Of a stretch of DNA of 64,000 bases, positions 8,894 through 20,521 are shown one piece after another. The notes under the pieces are model-generated. The model did no database searches. It was not told the origin of the DNA and saw only the letters and a list, made by a program, of their open reading frames with translations. Position 1 is the first letter of the stretch. Every line of letters starts with the position of its first letter. The stretch is from Palsa-601 sp963801185 (GTDB lineage Bacteria > Actinomycetota > Acidimicrobiia > Acidimicrobiales > Bog-793), in contig CAWDDW010000001.1 in NCBI GenBank assembly GCA_963801185.1, forward strand, positions 434,001-498,000, read 5' to 3'. The position numbers were made by a program, and so were the translations under genes.

Positions 8894-11800
8894 GTGAGCG
8901 AAGCGAGCGCAGACAGCGCATCGAGCAGCGACACGGGCGAAGCGCGAGCGAACGAGATCTCTGCGATCCTCGATCACCTGTCGCAGTCGCTCGCACACGC
9001 GACGGTGAGCTATGACGAGACGATCGCGCTCGCGGTGCGCACGACTTCGGAGATTGCCGGTGGCCCGTGCATGCTGTGGGTGGCCCGCGACGGCTGCTTC
9101 GAGCTGAAGACTGCGTTCTCAGGCGGGTCGCCCACTGCTGAAGAGCTCACCGCGCTCTTCGGCGACCGGGTGTTCGAAATGACACAGCGGCCCTTCGACA
9201 AGGTGTGCGACGCGCCGGGCACATCCGTGGTGTGCTCGGCGAGGCTCGACGAGCTCTCGGGCGAGTCCTCACTGAGTGGGGCGCTCGCCGGGCTTGCCGA
9301 CGCCTCAGTCGTCCTCGTGTCCCTCCCGGCGAGGGGCAGCGTTCGCGGTGCCCTCACCGTGATACGCCCGGCCGGGCAGAGGTCCGACGACGCCCTGCTG
9401 CGCCAGCTCGGTGACCGCTTGGCTCTCGCCATCGACAACGCCAGGCTCATCGAGGTCGCAGAGGCCGAGCTCGCCCGGGCAAAGGAGTCCGACGCCGCTC
9501 GGCTGGCGGGCGAGGCGACGATCTCGGTCGTCGCCCGCGCAGGACCGATCCTGCTGTTCGCGTGCGACGCGGACGGGACGATCACCCTGATGGACGGCGG
9601 GCTGCTCACCCAGTTCCAGCTGCGGCCTGAGAGCCTGGTGGGAAAGCCGTTCCTCGAGGTGTTCGGCGGCTACGCCGTCATTGCCGATCACGCCAAACGA
9701 GCACTCGAGGGCGAACCGATCCGGCGCGCCCAGATCCCCTTCGAGGGCCGGAACCTCGAGGCATGGGCCCAGCCTCTCCGGGCAGCCGACGGCTCGGTGA
9801 CGGGATTCGCGGGCATCGTCGTCGACGTCTCCGCTCGTGTGTCGGCAGAGACGGCCGTCCTCGACGCCGCCAGGCGCCAGGCAGCGCTGGTCGAGCATGC
9901 CTCCGACGTCATCATCGTCCTCACCGGAGACGGGACCATCCACTACGTCAATCCGGCGTGCCAACGGGTCCTCGGCTACGCGTGGCGAGCGGGCGACGTG
10001 ATCGACGTGCTCTCGCTCATCCATCCCGACGACCGCGAGCTGTGCCGCGACAGCATCCGGGAGGCGTTCCACCGCTCGGGCACCCAGCCGGCGGTCGCCT
10101 ACCGCATGGCGCATGCCGACGGATCCTGGCGCCACCTCGAATCGATAGGCAACAACCTGCTCGACGATCCCGCCGTCTCGGGCTTCGTGGTGACCCTGCG
10201 CGACGTGACCGAGCAACGCGAGACCGAGGCACGCTTGCTCGCCAACGCAGATCGGCAAGCAGCACTTGCGGAAGCCTCGGTAGGTGGGCACTCGTCGGCC
10301 TCGACTACTCGAGCCTGCTCGAAGACGCCGTCGAGGTGCTCGGCGTCCAGCTCAAGGCGGACATCGTCCACGTCTTCGAGTCCTACGCCGACGCCTCGCT
10401 CCTGACGCTGTCGGCGAGCAAGGGACAGGTGGTCTCCGGCAACGAGCTCATGTCGAGCGATCCGACGTCCTCACCGGCGAGCTTCGCGCTCGTGACCCAG
10501 GACACGGTCATCTCCGAGGACCTCCGCGAGGAGGACCGCTTCGACGTCCCCGACCTGTGGACCCGAGCGGCGGCCGTCTCGGTGATCGAGACTCCGATTC
10601 CCGGACAAGACCTGCCGGTCGGCGTAGTCGGGGTCGGGAGCCGTCACCGGCGGTCGTGGGCGGCCGAGGACATCAATTTCGTGAGGGCGGTCGCCAACGT
10701 GCTCGCTGCGGCTGCCGCGCGCACGAGGGCCGATCACGCGATCCGCGATCAGGCTCTGCAGGACCCGCTCACCGGCCTGCCCAACCGCCTGCAGCTCGCG
10801 GACCACAGTGCTGTGGCAGCGGCGCCTGCCGGGCACCGCGGGCCGCTTCGCGGCGGTGACCGCACCGTGTTCGTCTTCGACATCGATCGCTTCAAGGAGA
10901 TCAACGACACCCTCGGCCACACGATCGGCGACCTCGTCCTCATCGAGGTCGCCCGCCGGCTGCAACGTATCGGCGACCCGATCGAGCTCGTCGCCCGGCT
11001 TGGCGGCGACGAATTCGCCGTGGTCACTCGGACGAGGGGCTCCCCGGACGAGGAGCAGGCCTTCGCTTACCGGCTCCTTTCTGTCATCGGCGAGCCGCTC
11101 GACGTCGCGGGCGTCAACCTGCGGCTCCGCGGCAGTGTCGGCATCGCCGCCGCCGACCCGGACCGCGACGGCGAGATCGAGGTCTCGGCGCTCCTCCGCC
11201 GGGCAGAGGCCGCCATGTACCAGGCGAAGTCGGATCACGCGGGCGTCCGGCGCTACGTCGACGATCTCGAGCGCTCGAGCCTGTCACGCCTCGCGCTCGC
11301 GAGCGAGCTGGCCGAGGCAATCGACCACGGTCAGCTGCGGCTCGACTACCAGCCGAAGGTGACCACGGCGGATGCTCGGATAACCGGCGTCGAGGCGCTC
11401 GTCCGGTGGCAGCACCCTACGAGGGGACTGCTCCTCCCAGATGTCTTCGTGCCCCTGGCGGAACAGACGGGGATCATCCGAGAGCTCACCAACTGGGTGC
11501 TGGCGCGGGCGCTGGCCGAGTGTGCCTCGTGGCAGCGAGCCGGCTGGCGCCTGCCTGTGGCCGTCAACCTGTCGGCCGGGACGGTTCACGACCCTTCGCT
11601 GCTCGATTCCGTCATGGCAGCGCTCTCCCGGGCGGGTCTGTCGCCCGACGCGATCGAGCTCGAGATCACCGAGAGCGCTGTCATGCTCGACCCGGAGGGC
11701 GCATTGCGCAGTCTCGAGGAGCTGACCAGTCGGGGCGTGCGCTTTGCCCTCGACGACTTCGGCACGGGCTACTCCTCGCTCGCGTACCTCCAGCGTCTCC

Positions 11801-12102
11801 CGGTGACGTCGGTGAAGGTAGACAAGTCGTTCGTGAAGCCCGTGTTCGAGGACGAGATCGCTCAAGCGATCGTCCGGGCGGTGGTCGAGCTCGGCCACAG
11901 CCTCCACCTCTCGGTGATCGCCGAGGGCGTCGACTCCGCCGAGGTCTTGCGTGTGATCACGACGCTCGGCTGCGATGCCGTCCAGGGCTTCCACATCGCG
12001 ACCCCGATGGCCGCCTCTGCGCTGCGCACATGGATCACGGACCACGGCGGGATCCGTCCGACCCCGGCGCCGCTCGCCGTGACCGAGTCCGAGGGCGCCT
12101 GA
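8894..12102 (+). CDS. Multi-sensor diguanylate cyclase/phosphodiesterase (GAF-PAS-PAS-GAF-GGDEF-EAL), with one frame break
   Basis: About 1068 residues after bridging. Domain order by eye: GAF-like (residues 30-195), two PAS domains (about 215-440, with HYVNPACQRVLGY), a second GAF (460-610), GGDEF (LGGDEFAVV near 703) and EAL (EALVRWQHP near 832, EITESAVM, DDFGTGYSSLAYL, VIAEGVD). Both output domains keep their signature residues, so it could make and degrade c-di-GMP. The RxxD inhibitory site before GGDEF is not evident. No membrane segment was seen, so it is a soluble sensor. The frame breaks at 10274-10276: AALAE reads on into LGRWALVGLDYSSLL if two bases (GC) between GAA and CTC are removed, or one base is added. 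GTG start at 8894. Confidence 0.88.
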
Positions 12103-12105
12103 GCG

Positions 12106-13642
12106 CTACGAGAGAGCGAGCTGACCGGCCCCGATGGGCTCTCCGAGCCTCTGTCCGGCCCATCAAGTGGCGGTCCACCTCTGCTGCGGCCGACCTGCCC
12201 TCTGCGATCGCCCAGACGATGAGGCTCTGGCCGCGAGCCATGTCACCGCAGGCGAAGACCCGCTCCACGCTCGTCCCGAAGCCCCGGCCGACCGCCACGT
12301 TGCCCCGCGCGTCGAGCTCCAGCCCGAGCTCGGCGACGATGCCGTGCCGCTCAGGACCGGCAAAACCGAGCGCCAGCAACACTAGATCCGCCGCCAACTC
12401 CGCCTCGGTGCCGGCGACAGGCGTGAACGTCGGCCGCCCGTCCACTATCTCCTGGCGCACGTCCTGCAGTGTGAGCGAGCGGACGCGGCCTGACTCGTCG
12501 CCGCTGAAGGCGCTCGTCGCGACCGCAAAGAGCCTGGAGCCACCTTCCTCGTGGGCGGCCGATGTCCGGAAGATGACCGGCCACACCGGCCAGGGATTGC
12601 CCGGAGCACGCGTCTCGGGGGGTGCCTCCATGATCTCGAGCTGACAGACCGAACGCGCGCCTTGGCGGTGCACGGTGCCGAGGCAGTCGGCGCCGGTGTC
12701 ACCGCCGCCGATGATGACGACGTCCTTGCCTGCCGCAGAGATAGGCGAAGCCCCGAGCTGCCCCTCGCAGACGAGGTTCCCCGGCTTCAGGTAGTCCATC
12801 GCGAAATGGATCCCGGCCAGCTCGCGCCCGGGAACCGGGAGGTCCCGGGGAAGGGTCGACCCGCCTGCGACGACGAGCGCGTCGAACTGGTCGAGCAATG
12901 TCTTGGCCGAGATCACCGTGGCGTCGCCCGCGGCGGCTCCCGGTACCTCACACGGCGGCGAAGTGCCGTCGGGATCGCCCGGCGCCGGGGAGCCGACCGA
13001 GACCCTCGCCCGGAACTCGGTCCCTTCTGTCGCCATTTGCGCAAGTCGTTGATCGAGGACCGACTTCTCCATCTTGAACTCTGGTATCCCGTAGCGCAGC
13101 AACCCACCTATCTTCTCGGCGCGCTCGAACACGACGACGTGATGCCCGGCACGGGTGAGCTGCTGGGCCGCAGCAAGTCCCGCCGGCCCCGAGCCGACGA
13201 TCGCCACCGATCGCCCGGTCGCGATCTCGGGCGGACGCGGCGCCAGGCCACCCGACCGCCTGGCGTGCTCGGCGATCTCGACCTCCACCTGCTTGATGAG
13301 CACCGGCTCGGCATTGATGCCGAGCACGCACGATCCCTCACAGGGCGCAGGGCAGAGCCGCCCGGTGAACTCGGGGAAGTTGTTCGTCGCATGCAAGCGC
13401 TCGACCGCGTCGTCCATGCGACCGCGCATGACGAGGTCGTTCCACTCCGGGATGAGATTCCCGAGCGGGCAGCCCTCATGACAGAAGGGGATCCCGCAGT
13501 CCATGCAGCGGGCGGCCTGGGTCTCGAGCGCGCTCGGCGGGAAGGGCTCGTACACCTCCCGCCAGTCGTGCACCCGCACCTCGATCGGCCGACGGGTCGG
13601 ACCACTCCGCTCGTAACGGAGGAATCCCCTCGGGTCACCCAT
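12106..13642 (-). CDS. gltD: Glutamate synthase (NADPH) small subunit GltD, with one frame break at the C terminus
   Basis: Transfers electrons from NADPH to the large subunit for glutamate formation from 2-oxoglutarate and glutamine. Visible features: N-terminal Fe-S cysteines (CMDCGIPFCHEGCP, CPAPCEGSC), FAD-binding GSGPAGLAAA, NADPH-binding GGGDTGADC and the terminal GDMARGQSLIVWAI. Read without correction the frame runs to 12035 and overlaps the GGDEF/EAL gene with an arginine-rich tail. Removing one base at 12148 (GAG-g-CTC in sense) gives a family-like ending, MGRTELGEPIGAGQLALS, with a stop at 12106. The ATG at 13642 overlaps gltB by 8 bases. Confidence 0.93.
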
Positions 13643-16600
13643 GGGAGGCCGCCATGATCGCTTCTTCGACGACCTCGCCGTTCTCGATGGCCCGGCGAGT
13701 AGCCTCGAGTACCCGCCTGTAGTCCTTCGGCATCACCTTCACCATCTCGCCGAGCGAGCCGGTCTCCCTTTCGAGCAGCCTGGCGGCGACGGCGGAGCCG
13801 GTCAGCTCCTGGTGGCGCCTCAACAGCTCCGAGACCGTGCGGCAGTCCTCCTCGTCGAGATGCTCGAGGGCGACCATCTTGAGATTGCAGCGGCGTTCGA
13901 GCAGGTGGTCAGGGTCGTGCACGTAGGCGACGCCCCCCGACATCCCGGCCGCGAAGTTCCGACCCGTGCGGCCGAGGACGAGGACGGTCCCGCCTGTCAT
14001 GTACTCGCAGCCGTGATCGCCGAGCCCTTCGACGACGGCGACCGCGCCTGAGTTCCGGACACAGCAGCGCTCGCCCACCTGGCCGCGGATGAAAGCCTCG
14101 CCGCTCGTTGCCCCGTAGAGGACGACGTTGCCGGCGATGACCTGCTCCTCGGCCGGTGACGGCGCCGACTCGTGCGGCCGCACCACGAGGCGACCGCCGG
14201 AGAGGCCCTTGCCGAGGTAGTCGTTCGCATCACCAACCAGCTCGAGCGTGATCCCGCGCGGCACGAAGGCGCCGAGGCTCTGGCCCGCCGAGCCCGAGAG
14301 CCGGACGTGGATGGTCCCATCGGGGAGCCCTCCGCCGCCATGGCGCAGAGTGAGCTCGTGGCCGAGCATCGTGCCGACGGAGCGGTGGACGTTTCTTATG
14401 GGTAGGTCGATCTCGACTGGCTTGCAGTGCGAGAGCGCGTCGGCACTCCTCGCGATCGAGCTCGTTGTCGAGCGCGAACGCCAGCCCGTGGTCCTGGGGC
14501 ACCGTCTGGTGAAGCGTCTGACCGGGCTCCCCGGGCCGGAGGATCGGTGCGAGGTCGAGCTTGCCCGCTTTCCAGTAGTGGTCGACGGCTCGGGTGACCT
14601 CGAGGCACTCGACGTGGCCCACTGCCTCCTCGAGCGAGCGGAAGCCGAGCTCCGCCAGCAGCTCGCGAACCTCTTCTGCGACGTACTCGAAGAACGTCTC
14701 GATGAACTCCGGCGTGCCGCTGAAGCGCCGGCGGAGCTTCTGGGTTCTGCGTGGCGATCCCGACAGGGCAGGTGTCGAGATGGCAGACGCGCATCATGAT
14801 GCAGCCGGAGACTACGAGCGGCGCTGTGGCGAAGCCGAACTCCTCCGCCCCGAGCAGCGCAGCGACCACGACGTCGCGACCCGTCTTGATCTGGCCGTCG
14901 ACCTGGACGACGATCCTGTCTCGCAGGCCGTTGCGCAGCAGCGTCTGCTGGGTCTCGGCGAGGCCGATCTCCCACGGGATCCCGGCGTGCTTAAGCGAGG
15001 TGAGCGGGGCGGCGCCGGTCCCGCCGTCGTGCCCGGAGATGAGGACGACGTCAGCGTGCGCCTTCGCCACGCCCGCCGCGACAGTGCCGACGCCGACCTC
15101 GGACACGAGCTTCACGTGGATGCGGGCAGCGGGATTGGCGTTCTTCAGGTCGTAGATGAGCTGCGCGATGTCCTCGATCGAGTAGATGTCGTGGTGCGGC
15201 GGCGGGGAGATCAGGCCGACTCCCGGGGTGGAATGCCGGGTCTTCGCAATCCACGGGTAGACCTTCTGGCCCGGGAGCTGGCCTCCTTCGCCGGGCTTTG
15301 CTCCCTGGGCGATCTTGATCTGGAGGTCGTCGGCGTTTACGAGGTACTCGCTCGTCACCCCGAAGCGTCCGGACGCCACCTGTTTCACCGCCGAGCGGCG
15401 CGAGTCGCCGTTCTCGTCCGGCACGAAGCGATCGGGGTCCTCTCCACCCTCGCCGGTGTTCGACTTACCGCCCAGGCGGTTCATGGCGATGGCGAGCGTC
15501 TCGTGTGCCTCGGCCGAGATGGAGCCGTAGCTCATGGCACCAGTCGCGAAGCGCCTCACTATCTTGGCAACCGGCTCCACCTCCTCGAGCGGCACAGGGG
15601 GCCTTTGACTCTCGCCGCCCTTCGCGAAGCCGAGCAACCCACGGATCGTGGCGAGCTGCTCGGACTGGTCGTCGACGAGCGCTGTGTACTGCTTGAAGAT
15701 GTCGTAGCGCTTGGACCTCGTCGCGTGCTGAAGCTTGAAGACCGTCTTCGGGTTGAAAAGGTGGTACTCGCCGTCGCGGCGCCACTGGTACTCACCGCCG
15801 GTCTCGATCTTGAGCTGGCCCGGCAGAGGCGGTGCGGCTCCGAAGGCCGTCTCGTGGCGGCGGGCCACCTCGGCGGCGATCTCGTCTGGCCCGATGCCCC
15901 CGAGGCGACTCGGCGTACCGGTGAAGTGACGCTCGACGAAGCCGCGGTCTAGGCCCACCGCCTCGAAGACCTGCGCCCCGGTGTAGGACGCGACTGTCGA
16001 GATGCCCATCTTCGACATCACCTTCAGGATCCCCTTCGAGGCCGCCTTCACGTAGTTGCGGATGGCTTGGCGCTCGGTGAGGCCTTCGATCTCGCCGCGG
16101 CGCACCATCTCGGCGATCGAGTCGAAGGCGAGGTACGGGTTCACGGCGGCTGCGCCGTAGCCGATGAGGAGGGCGAGGTGGTGAACCTCTCTCGCGTCGC
16201 CGGACTCGACGACGAGGCCGACGCGCGTGCGCTCGCGCTGGCGGACGAGGTGGTTGTGGACGGCGGCTGTCAGGACCAGCGACGGGATCGGCGCCAGCCC
16301 TTCGCCCGCGTGGCGGTCCGAGAGCACGATCACATTCGCCCCGAGCGCTATCGCCTCCGAGACCCGGGCGCAGACCTTCTCGAGAGCGGCTTCGAGCCCG
16401 GCGCCTCCGTCGGCGACGGGGAAGAGCCCGTCGACCGCGAACGCCTTGTAGCCGGGAGTCTCACCTCCCTCGTTCACGTAGAGGAGCTTCGCGAGCGTCT
16501 CGTTGTCGAGCACCGGGTAGGGCAACACGATCTGGCGGCACGAGTCCGGCTCGGGCACGAGCAGGTTGCGCTCCGGGCCGACCGACGCGTGGAGCGACGT

Positions 16601-18214
16601 CACGAGCTCCTCCCGGATGGCGTCGAGAGGAGGGTTGGTCACCTGGGCGAAGAGCTGGGCGAAGTAGTCGAATGCGAGGCGTGGGCGCTCCGAGAGCACG
16701 GCTATGGGCGTGTCCGAGCCCATCGAGCCGACCGGCTCTGCCCCCGTACGCGCCATCGGGGCGACGATCAAGCGCAGCTCCTCGCTCGTCATCCCGAACA
16801 GCCGCTGGTGGCGGACCACAGAGGCGTGCTGGGGCGTCAGCATCACCCGGAAAGGCAGGTCCTCGAGGTGCACGAGCCCCTTTCCGAGCCAGTCGCGATA
16901 GGGGTGCTCGGCCGCGAGTGCAGCTTTCACCTCCTCGTCGTCGACGATGCGACCCGCGACCGTGTCGACGAGGAACATGCGCCCCGGCTTGAGGCGGCCG
17001 CGCTTTACGACCTTGCTCGGCGGGACGTCGAGGACGCCCACCTCGGACGCCATCACGACGAGGCCGTCGTCGGTGACCCAATAGCGCGCAGGCCGCAAGC
17101 CGTTCCGGTCGAGCACGGCCCCGACGAGGCGTCCGTCGGTGAACGCGACTGCAGCTGGTCCGTCCCATGGCTCGATCAGGCGCGAGTGGTACTCGTAGAA
17201 CGCCCTCCGCTCGGGATCCATCTCCCGGTGGTTCTCCCACGCCTCGGGGATCATCATCAAGACGGCATGGGGTAGGGACCTGCCGGCGAGATGGAGGAGC
17301 TTGAGAACCTCGTCGAAGGAAGCGGAGTCGCTCGCACCGGGCGTGCAGACAGGGAACAGGCGCGAGATCTCGCCGGGGAAGGCGTCGCTTGCAAGCAGCG
17401 ACTCCCGCGCCCGCATCCAGTTGCGGTTGCCGCGCACCGTGTTGATCTCGCCGTTGTGAGCCACCAGCCGGTACGGATGGGCAAGGGGCCACGAGGGGAA
17501 CGTATTGGTCGAGAAACGCGAGTGGACGAGCGCGATCGCGCTCTCCAATCGCTCGTCGGCGAGATCGGCGTAAAAGCGCCGCAGCTGATGCGTCGCGAGC
17601 ATGCCCTTGTACACGAAGGTCCGCGAGGAGAGCGACGGGAAGTAGCACTCCTCGATCTCGTGCTCCGCCCGCTTGCGGAGGATGAAGCACATCCGCTCGA
17701 GCCGAGAGGGCATAGAAGGGTCCCCTTCGGGCGCCGCGGCCCGGTCACCGGCGGCGGCCACGAAGACCTGCTTTATGCTCGGCGCGACCTCGCGGGCCGA
17801 GCGCCCCGCCTGGGAGAGGTCGACGGCCACCGCTCGCCACCCGAGGACGTTCAAGCCCTCTTCTGCAGCAAGAGCGGCGAAGCGGCTCTGGGAAGCCTCG
17901 GCCTTGGCGGGGTCAGCGGAGAGGAAGGCCAGCCCGGAGCCGTACTGCCCGGCTCGAGGAAGCGAGATCCCTTCGGCCGCAGCGAGGTCTGCGAAGAGGC
18001 GGTGCGGCATCTGGACGAGGATCCCGGCGCCGTCGCCGGTCTCGGGGTCGGAGCCGAAAGCCCCTCGGTGGGCCAGGTTCTCGAGGGCGGTGATTCCGAG
18101 CTCCACGACCCGGTGGCTCGGCCCGCCGTGCATGTCCGCGACGAACGCGACCCCGCATGCGTCGTGCTCGAAGGCGGGGTCGTAGAGACCTGCGCTCCCG
18201 CTTGTGACTGCCAT
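13635..18214 (-). CDS. gltB: Glutamate synthase large subunit GltB, with two frame breaks
   Basis: About 1525 residues after bridging, normal for GltB. The N-terminal amidotransferase has its nucleophile at Cys20 (EHDACGVAF). The central and FMN/synthase domains end with the Fe-S region CHLDTCPVGIATQ, followed by the C-terminal beta-helix domain (GDANDYLGKGLSGGRLVV, YMTGGTVLVLG). Two breaks are clear. One extra base at 14737 lies between NPE and LRRRFSGTPEF (GAA-g-CTC); the other at 14457 lies between LDNEL and IARSADAL (GAGCTC-g-ATC). Three reading frames are needed to cover the gene, and each segment is well conserved up to the break. It is coupled to gltD. Two independent breaks in a central nitrogen-assimilation gene favour sequence error. 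Confidence 0.93.
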
Positions 18215-18355
18215 GGCGTCCTCGTGTCCTCAGCTGCTCGGTATCGCCCGGGACGCCCTTGGCCCTTCGGTCCAGCAAGGATACACGGTCGGCTCAGGCG
18301 ACCGAATGCTCTCGGGCAGGTGCGCGTGCTCGAGGGACCCGAGGCCGGCTCCTCG

Positions 18356-18361
18356 TAGGCT
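18356..18361 (+). promoter_or_regulatory. Possible -10 element for a leaderless thiO transcript
   Basis: TAGGCT ends 6 bases before the thiO GTG, the spacing expected when transcription starts at the first base of the start codon. No clear -35 element was found. The 153-base divergent gltB/thiO gap shows no CTGAGA or other TPP-riboswitch core. Confidence 0.25.
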
Positions 18362-18367
18362 AGGGCC

Positions 18368-19513
18368 GTGCCTGACGTGCTGGTCCTCGGTGGCGGGATA
18401 ATCGGACTTTCGGTTGCCTGGAGGCTGGCGGCGACCGGCGCAACGGTCACTGTCCTCGACCCCTCCCCCGGCTCGGGCGCGACGAGGGCGGCAGCGGGGA
18501 TGATCGCCCCGGTGACCGAGGCTCACTACGGGGAAGAGCCGCTCCTCGAGCTGAACCTCCTCTCGGCCGCCGCCTGGCCGGCCTTCGCCCGCGACCTCGA
18601 GGAGGCAAGCGGCCTACATGTCGGCTACGACTCGACTGGGACTCTCGCCATCGCCTTCGACCCGAGCGACAAGGCGGCGCTCGACGAGCTCCACCGGTTC
18701 CAGGCGATGCTCGAGCTGTGCAGCACGCCGATATCGGCCAGCAAGTGCCGGCAGATGGAGCCGACTCTCGCCCCGTCGATCCGCGGAGGCCTCGACGTCC
18801 CCTTCGACCACCAGGTCGACCCGAGGATGGTCACACAAGCCCTGCTCTCTGCCTGCGAGGGCGCCGGAGTCACCCTGCACGCAGGTGATGTTGCCGAGAT
18901 CCTGTTGTCGAAAGCCGCCTTCGCAGGCGTGCGGACCGAGGCGGGCGACGAGCTCGGAGCGAGCCGAGGGGTCCTCGCAACGGGTTGGCAGGCCGGCCTC
19001 GTCCGTGGCCTCCCTGAGGCTGCGGTGCCGCCCGTGCGACCCGTGAAAGGCCAGATCCTCCGCCTCAGGCTGCCGACCTCGCTCCCCCACCCGTCACGGA
19101 CCATCCGGGCCGTCGTGCGCGGGAACTCGGTCTACCTGGTACCGCGCGCGAACGGTGAAATGGTCTGCGGGGCGACGGCCGAGGAGCTCGGCCCGGACAC
19201 GAGGGTGACCGCCGGTGCGGTGTACTCGCTCCTCCGCGACGCCCAGGCGGTGCTGCCGCTCCTCTCGGAGGCCGAGATCACCGAGGTGACAGCGGCGCTG
19301 CGCCCTGGTTCCCCGGACAACGCGCCCTTGATCGGCCCGAGCATCGTCGCCGGCCTGGCGGTCGCGACCGGTCACTACCGTCACGGAATCCTTCTCGCCC
19401 CCGTCACCGCAGAGCTGATCGCGGAGCTCGTCTCGGCTGGTGGCGACAGCAGGTGGGAGAGGTGGCCTGCTGTCGACCCGCGGCGTTTCTCCGAGGGATG
19501 GGAGCCGTCGTGA
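18368..19513 (+). CDS. thiO: Glycine oxidase ThiO
   Basis: 381-residue FAD-dependent amine oxidase of the DAO family. The N-terminal dinucleotide fold is LVLGGGIIGLSVAWRLA and the C-terminal substrate side is VATGHYRHGILLAPVTAELI, both typical of ThiO. It oxidises glycine to the iminoglycine needed for the thiazole ring of thiamine in aerobes. It is first in a thiO-thiS-thiG-thiD string and its stop overlaps the thiS start as GTGA. The GTG start at 18368 has no obvious ribosome binding site, so the message may be leaderless. Confidence 0.92.
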   Translation: MPDVLVLGGGIIGLSVAWRLAATGATVTVLDPSPGSGATRAAAGMIAPVTEAHYGEEPLLELNLLSAAAWPAFARDLEEASGLHVGYDSTGTLAIAFDPSDKAALDELHRFQAMLELCSTPISASKCRQMEPTLAPSIRGGLDVPFDHQVDPRMVTQALLSACEGAGVTLHAGDVAEILLSKAAFAGVRTEAGDELGASRGVLATGWQAGLVRGLPEAAVPPVRPVKGQILRLRLPTSLPHPSRTIRAVVRGNSVYLVPRANGEMVCGATAEELGPDTRVTAGAVYSLLRDAQAVLPLLSEAEITEVTAALRPGSPDNAPLIGPSIVAGLAVATGHYRHGILLAPVTAELIAELVSAGGDSRWERWPAVDPRRFSEGWEPS

Positions 19514-19713
19514 TCGACGCTGTGGTGAACGGCGAGCATCGCGAGTTGCCACGAGGCAGTACGGTCGATGACGTGGTCACCATGCTTTCGCCCTCGCGGA
19601 CCGGGATTGCCGTGGCGGTGAACGGACTCGTCGTCGCCCGGTCCAAGTGGCCTGTTTGCGCGATCGAGCCCGGCGACGTCGTGGAGGTCCTGACCGCTGC
19701 GCAGGGCGGCTGA
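19510..19713 (+). CDS. thiS: Sulfur carrier protein ThiS
   Basis: 67 residues ending in the required Gly-Gly (AAQGG). It is a beta-grasp protein whose C terminus becomes a thiocarboxylate that donates sulfur to ThiG. The start chosen is GTG at 19510, overlapping the thiO stop; ATG at 19498 is an alternative adding four residues. VNGEHRELPRGSTVDDVV and AVAVNGLVVARSKW are characteristic of the family. Confidence 0.92.
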   Translation: MIDAVVNGEHRELPRGSTVDDVVTMLSPSRTGIAVAVNGLVVARSKWPVCAIEPGDVVEVLTAAQGG

Positions 19714-19717
19714 GCGC

Positions 19718-20521
19718 GTGTCAGAGACTCTGGAGATCGCCGGTGAGAAGATCGCTTCGCGGCTGATTCTCGGGAGCGGGGGCATCCCGAGCATGGAGCT
19801 GCTCGAGAAGACAGTGCGCGCCTCGGGCACGAAGCTCGTCACAGTGGCCATGCGGCGGGTCGACCCGCAGGCGAGGGGCTCGATCCTCGACGTCCTCGCG
19901 CGCTGCGCGGTGCGCGTGCTCCCGAACACCGCCGGATGCTTCACCGCGACAGAGGCTGTCCTCACGGCAAAGCTCGCGCGCGACGCCCTCGGCACCGACT
20001 GGGTGAAGCTCAAGGTCATAGGCGACGAGATCACCCTCCTGCCAGACCCGGTCGAGCTCCTCTCGGCGGCTGAGCAGCTCGTCGAGGAGGGTTTCGTCGT
20101 CCTCCCCTACACCAACGACGACCCGATCCTCGCCCGCCGCCTCGAGCAGGCAGGGTGCGCGGCGGTCATGCCGCTCGGCGCTCCGATCGGCTCGGGACTA
20201 GGCGTGCGGAACCCGCACAACCTCGCCATGATCACCGAGTCCGCCGCTGTCCCCGTGATCCTCGACGCCGGCATCGGAGCGCCGTCGGATGCCGCGCTCG
20301 CGATGGAGCTCGGCTGCTCGGGCGTCATGGTCGCTTCGGCGATCACCCGCAGCCAGGACCCCGTGCTCATGGCAGCCGCCTTCGCGCTGGCGGTGCAGGC
20401 CGGCGCGAGCGGGTTCGAAGCGGGGAGGATCCCCCGCAGATGGCACGCCCAGGCCTCGAGCTCGTTCGAGGACCTCGCGGCACTCGGACCTGCAGGCGCC
20501 CGCGCCGCCCATGTCGACTGA
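19718..20521 (+). CDS. thiG: Thiazole synthase ThiG
   Basis: 267-residue (beta/alpha)8 enzyme that joins 1-deoxyxylulose 5-phosphate, iminoglycine and ThiS-borne sulfur into the thiazole phosphate. Visible features: SRLILGSGGIPS near the N terminus, the Schiff-base lysine region DWVKLKVIGD, LPYTNDDPILARRLE and the phosphate-binding GIGAPSDAALAMELG. GTG start 4 bases after thiS; the end overlaps thiD by 11 bases. Confidence 0.95.
   Translation: MSETLEIAGEKIASRLILGSGGIPSMELLEKTVRASGTKLVTVAMRRVDPQARGSILDVLARCAVRVLPNTAGCFTATEAVLTAKLARDALGTDWVKLKVIGDEITLLPDPVELLSAAEQLVEEGFVVLPYTNDDPILARRLEQAGCAAVMPLGAPIGSGLGVRNPHNLAMITESAAVPVILDAGIGAPSDAALAMELGCSGVMVASAITRSQDPVLMAAAFALAVQAGASGFEAGRIPRRWHAQASSSFEDLAALGPAGARAAHVD

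Noticed and set aside
12035..12105. Extended gltD C terminus overlapping the GGDEF/EAL gene
   Set aside because: The tail is arginine-rich and unlike the family; correcting GAG-g-CTC at 12148 gives a normal ending at 12106.
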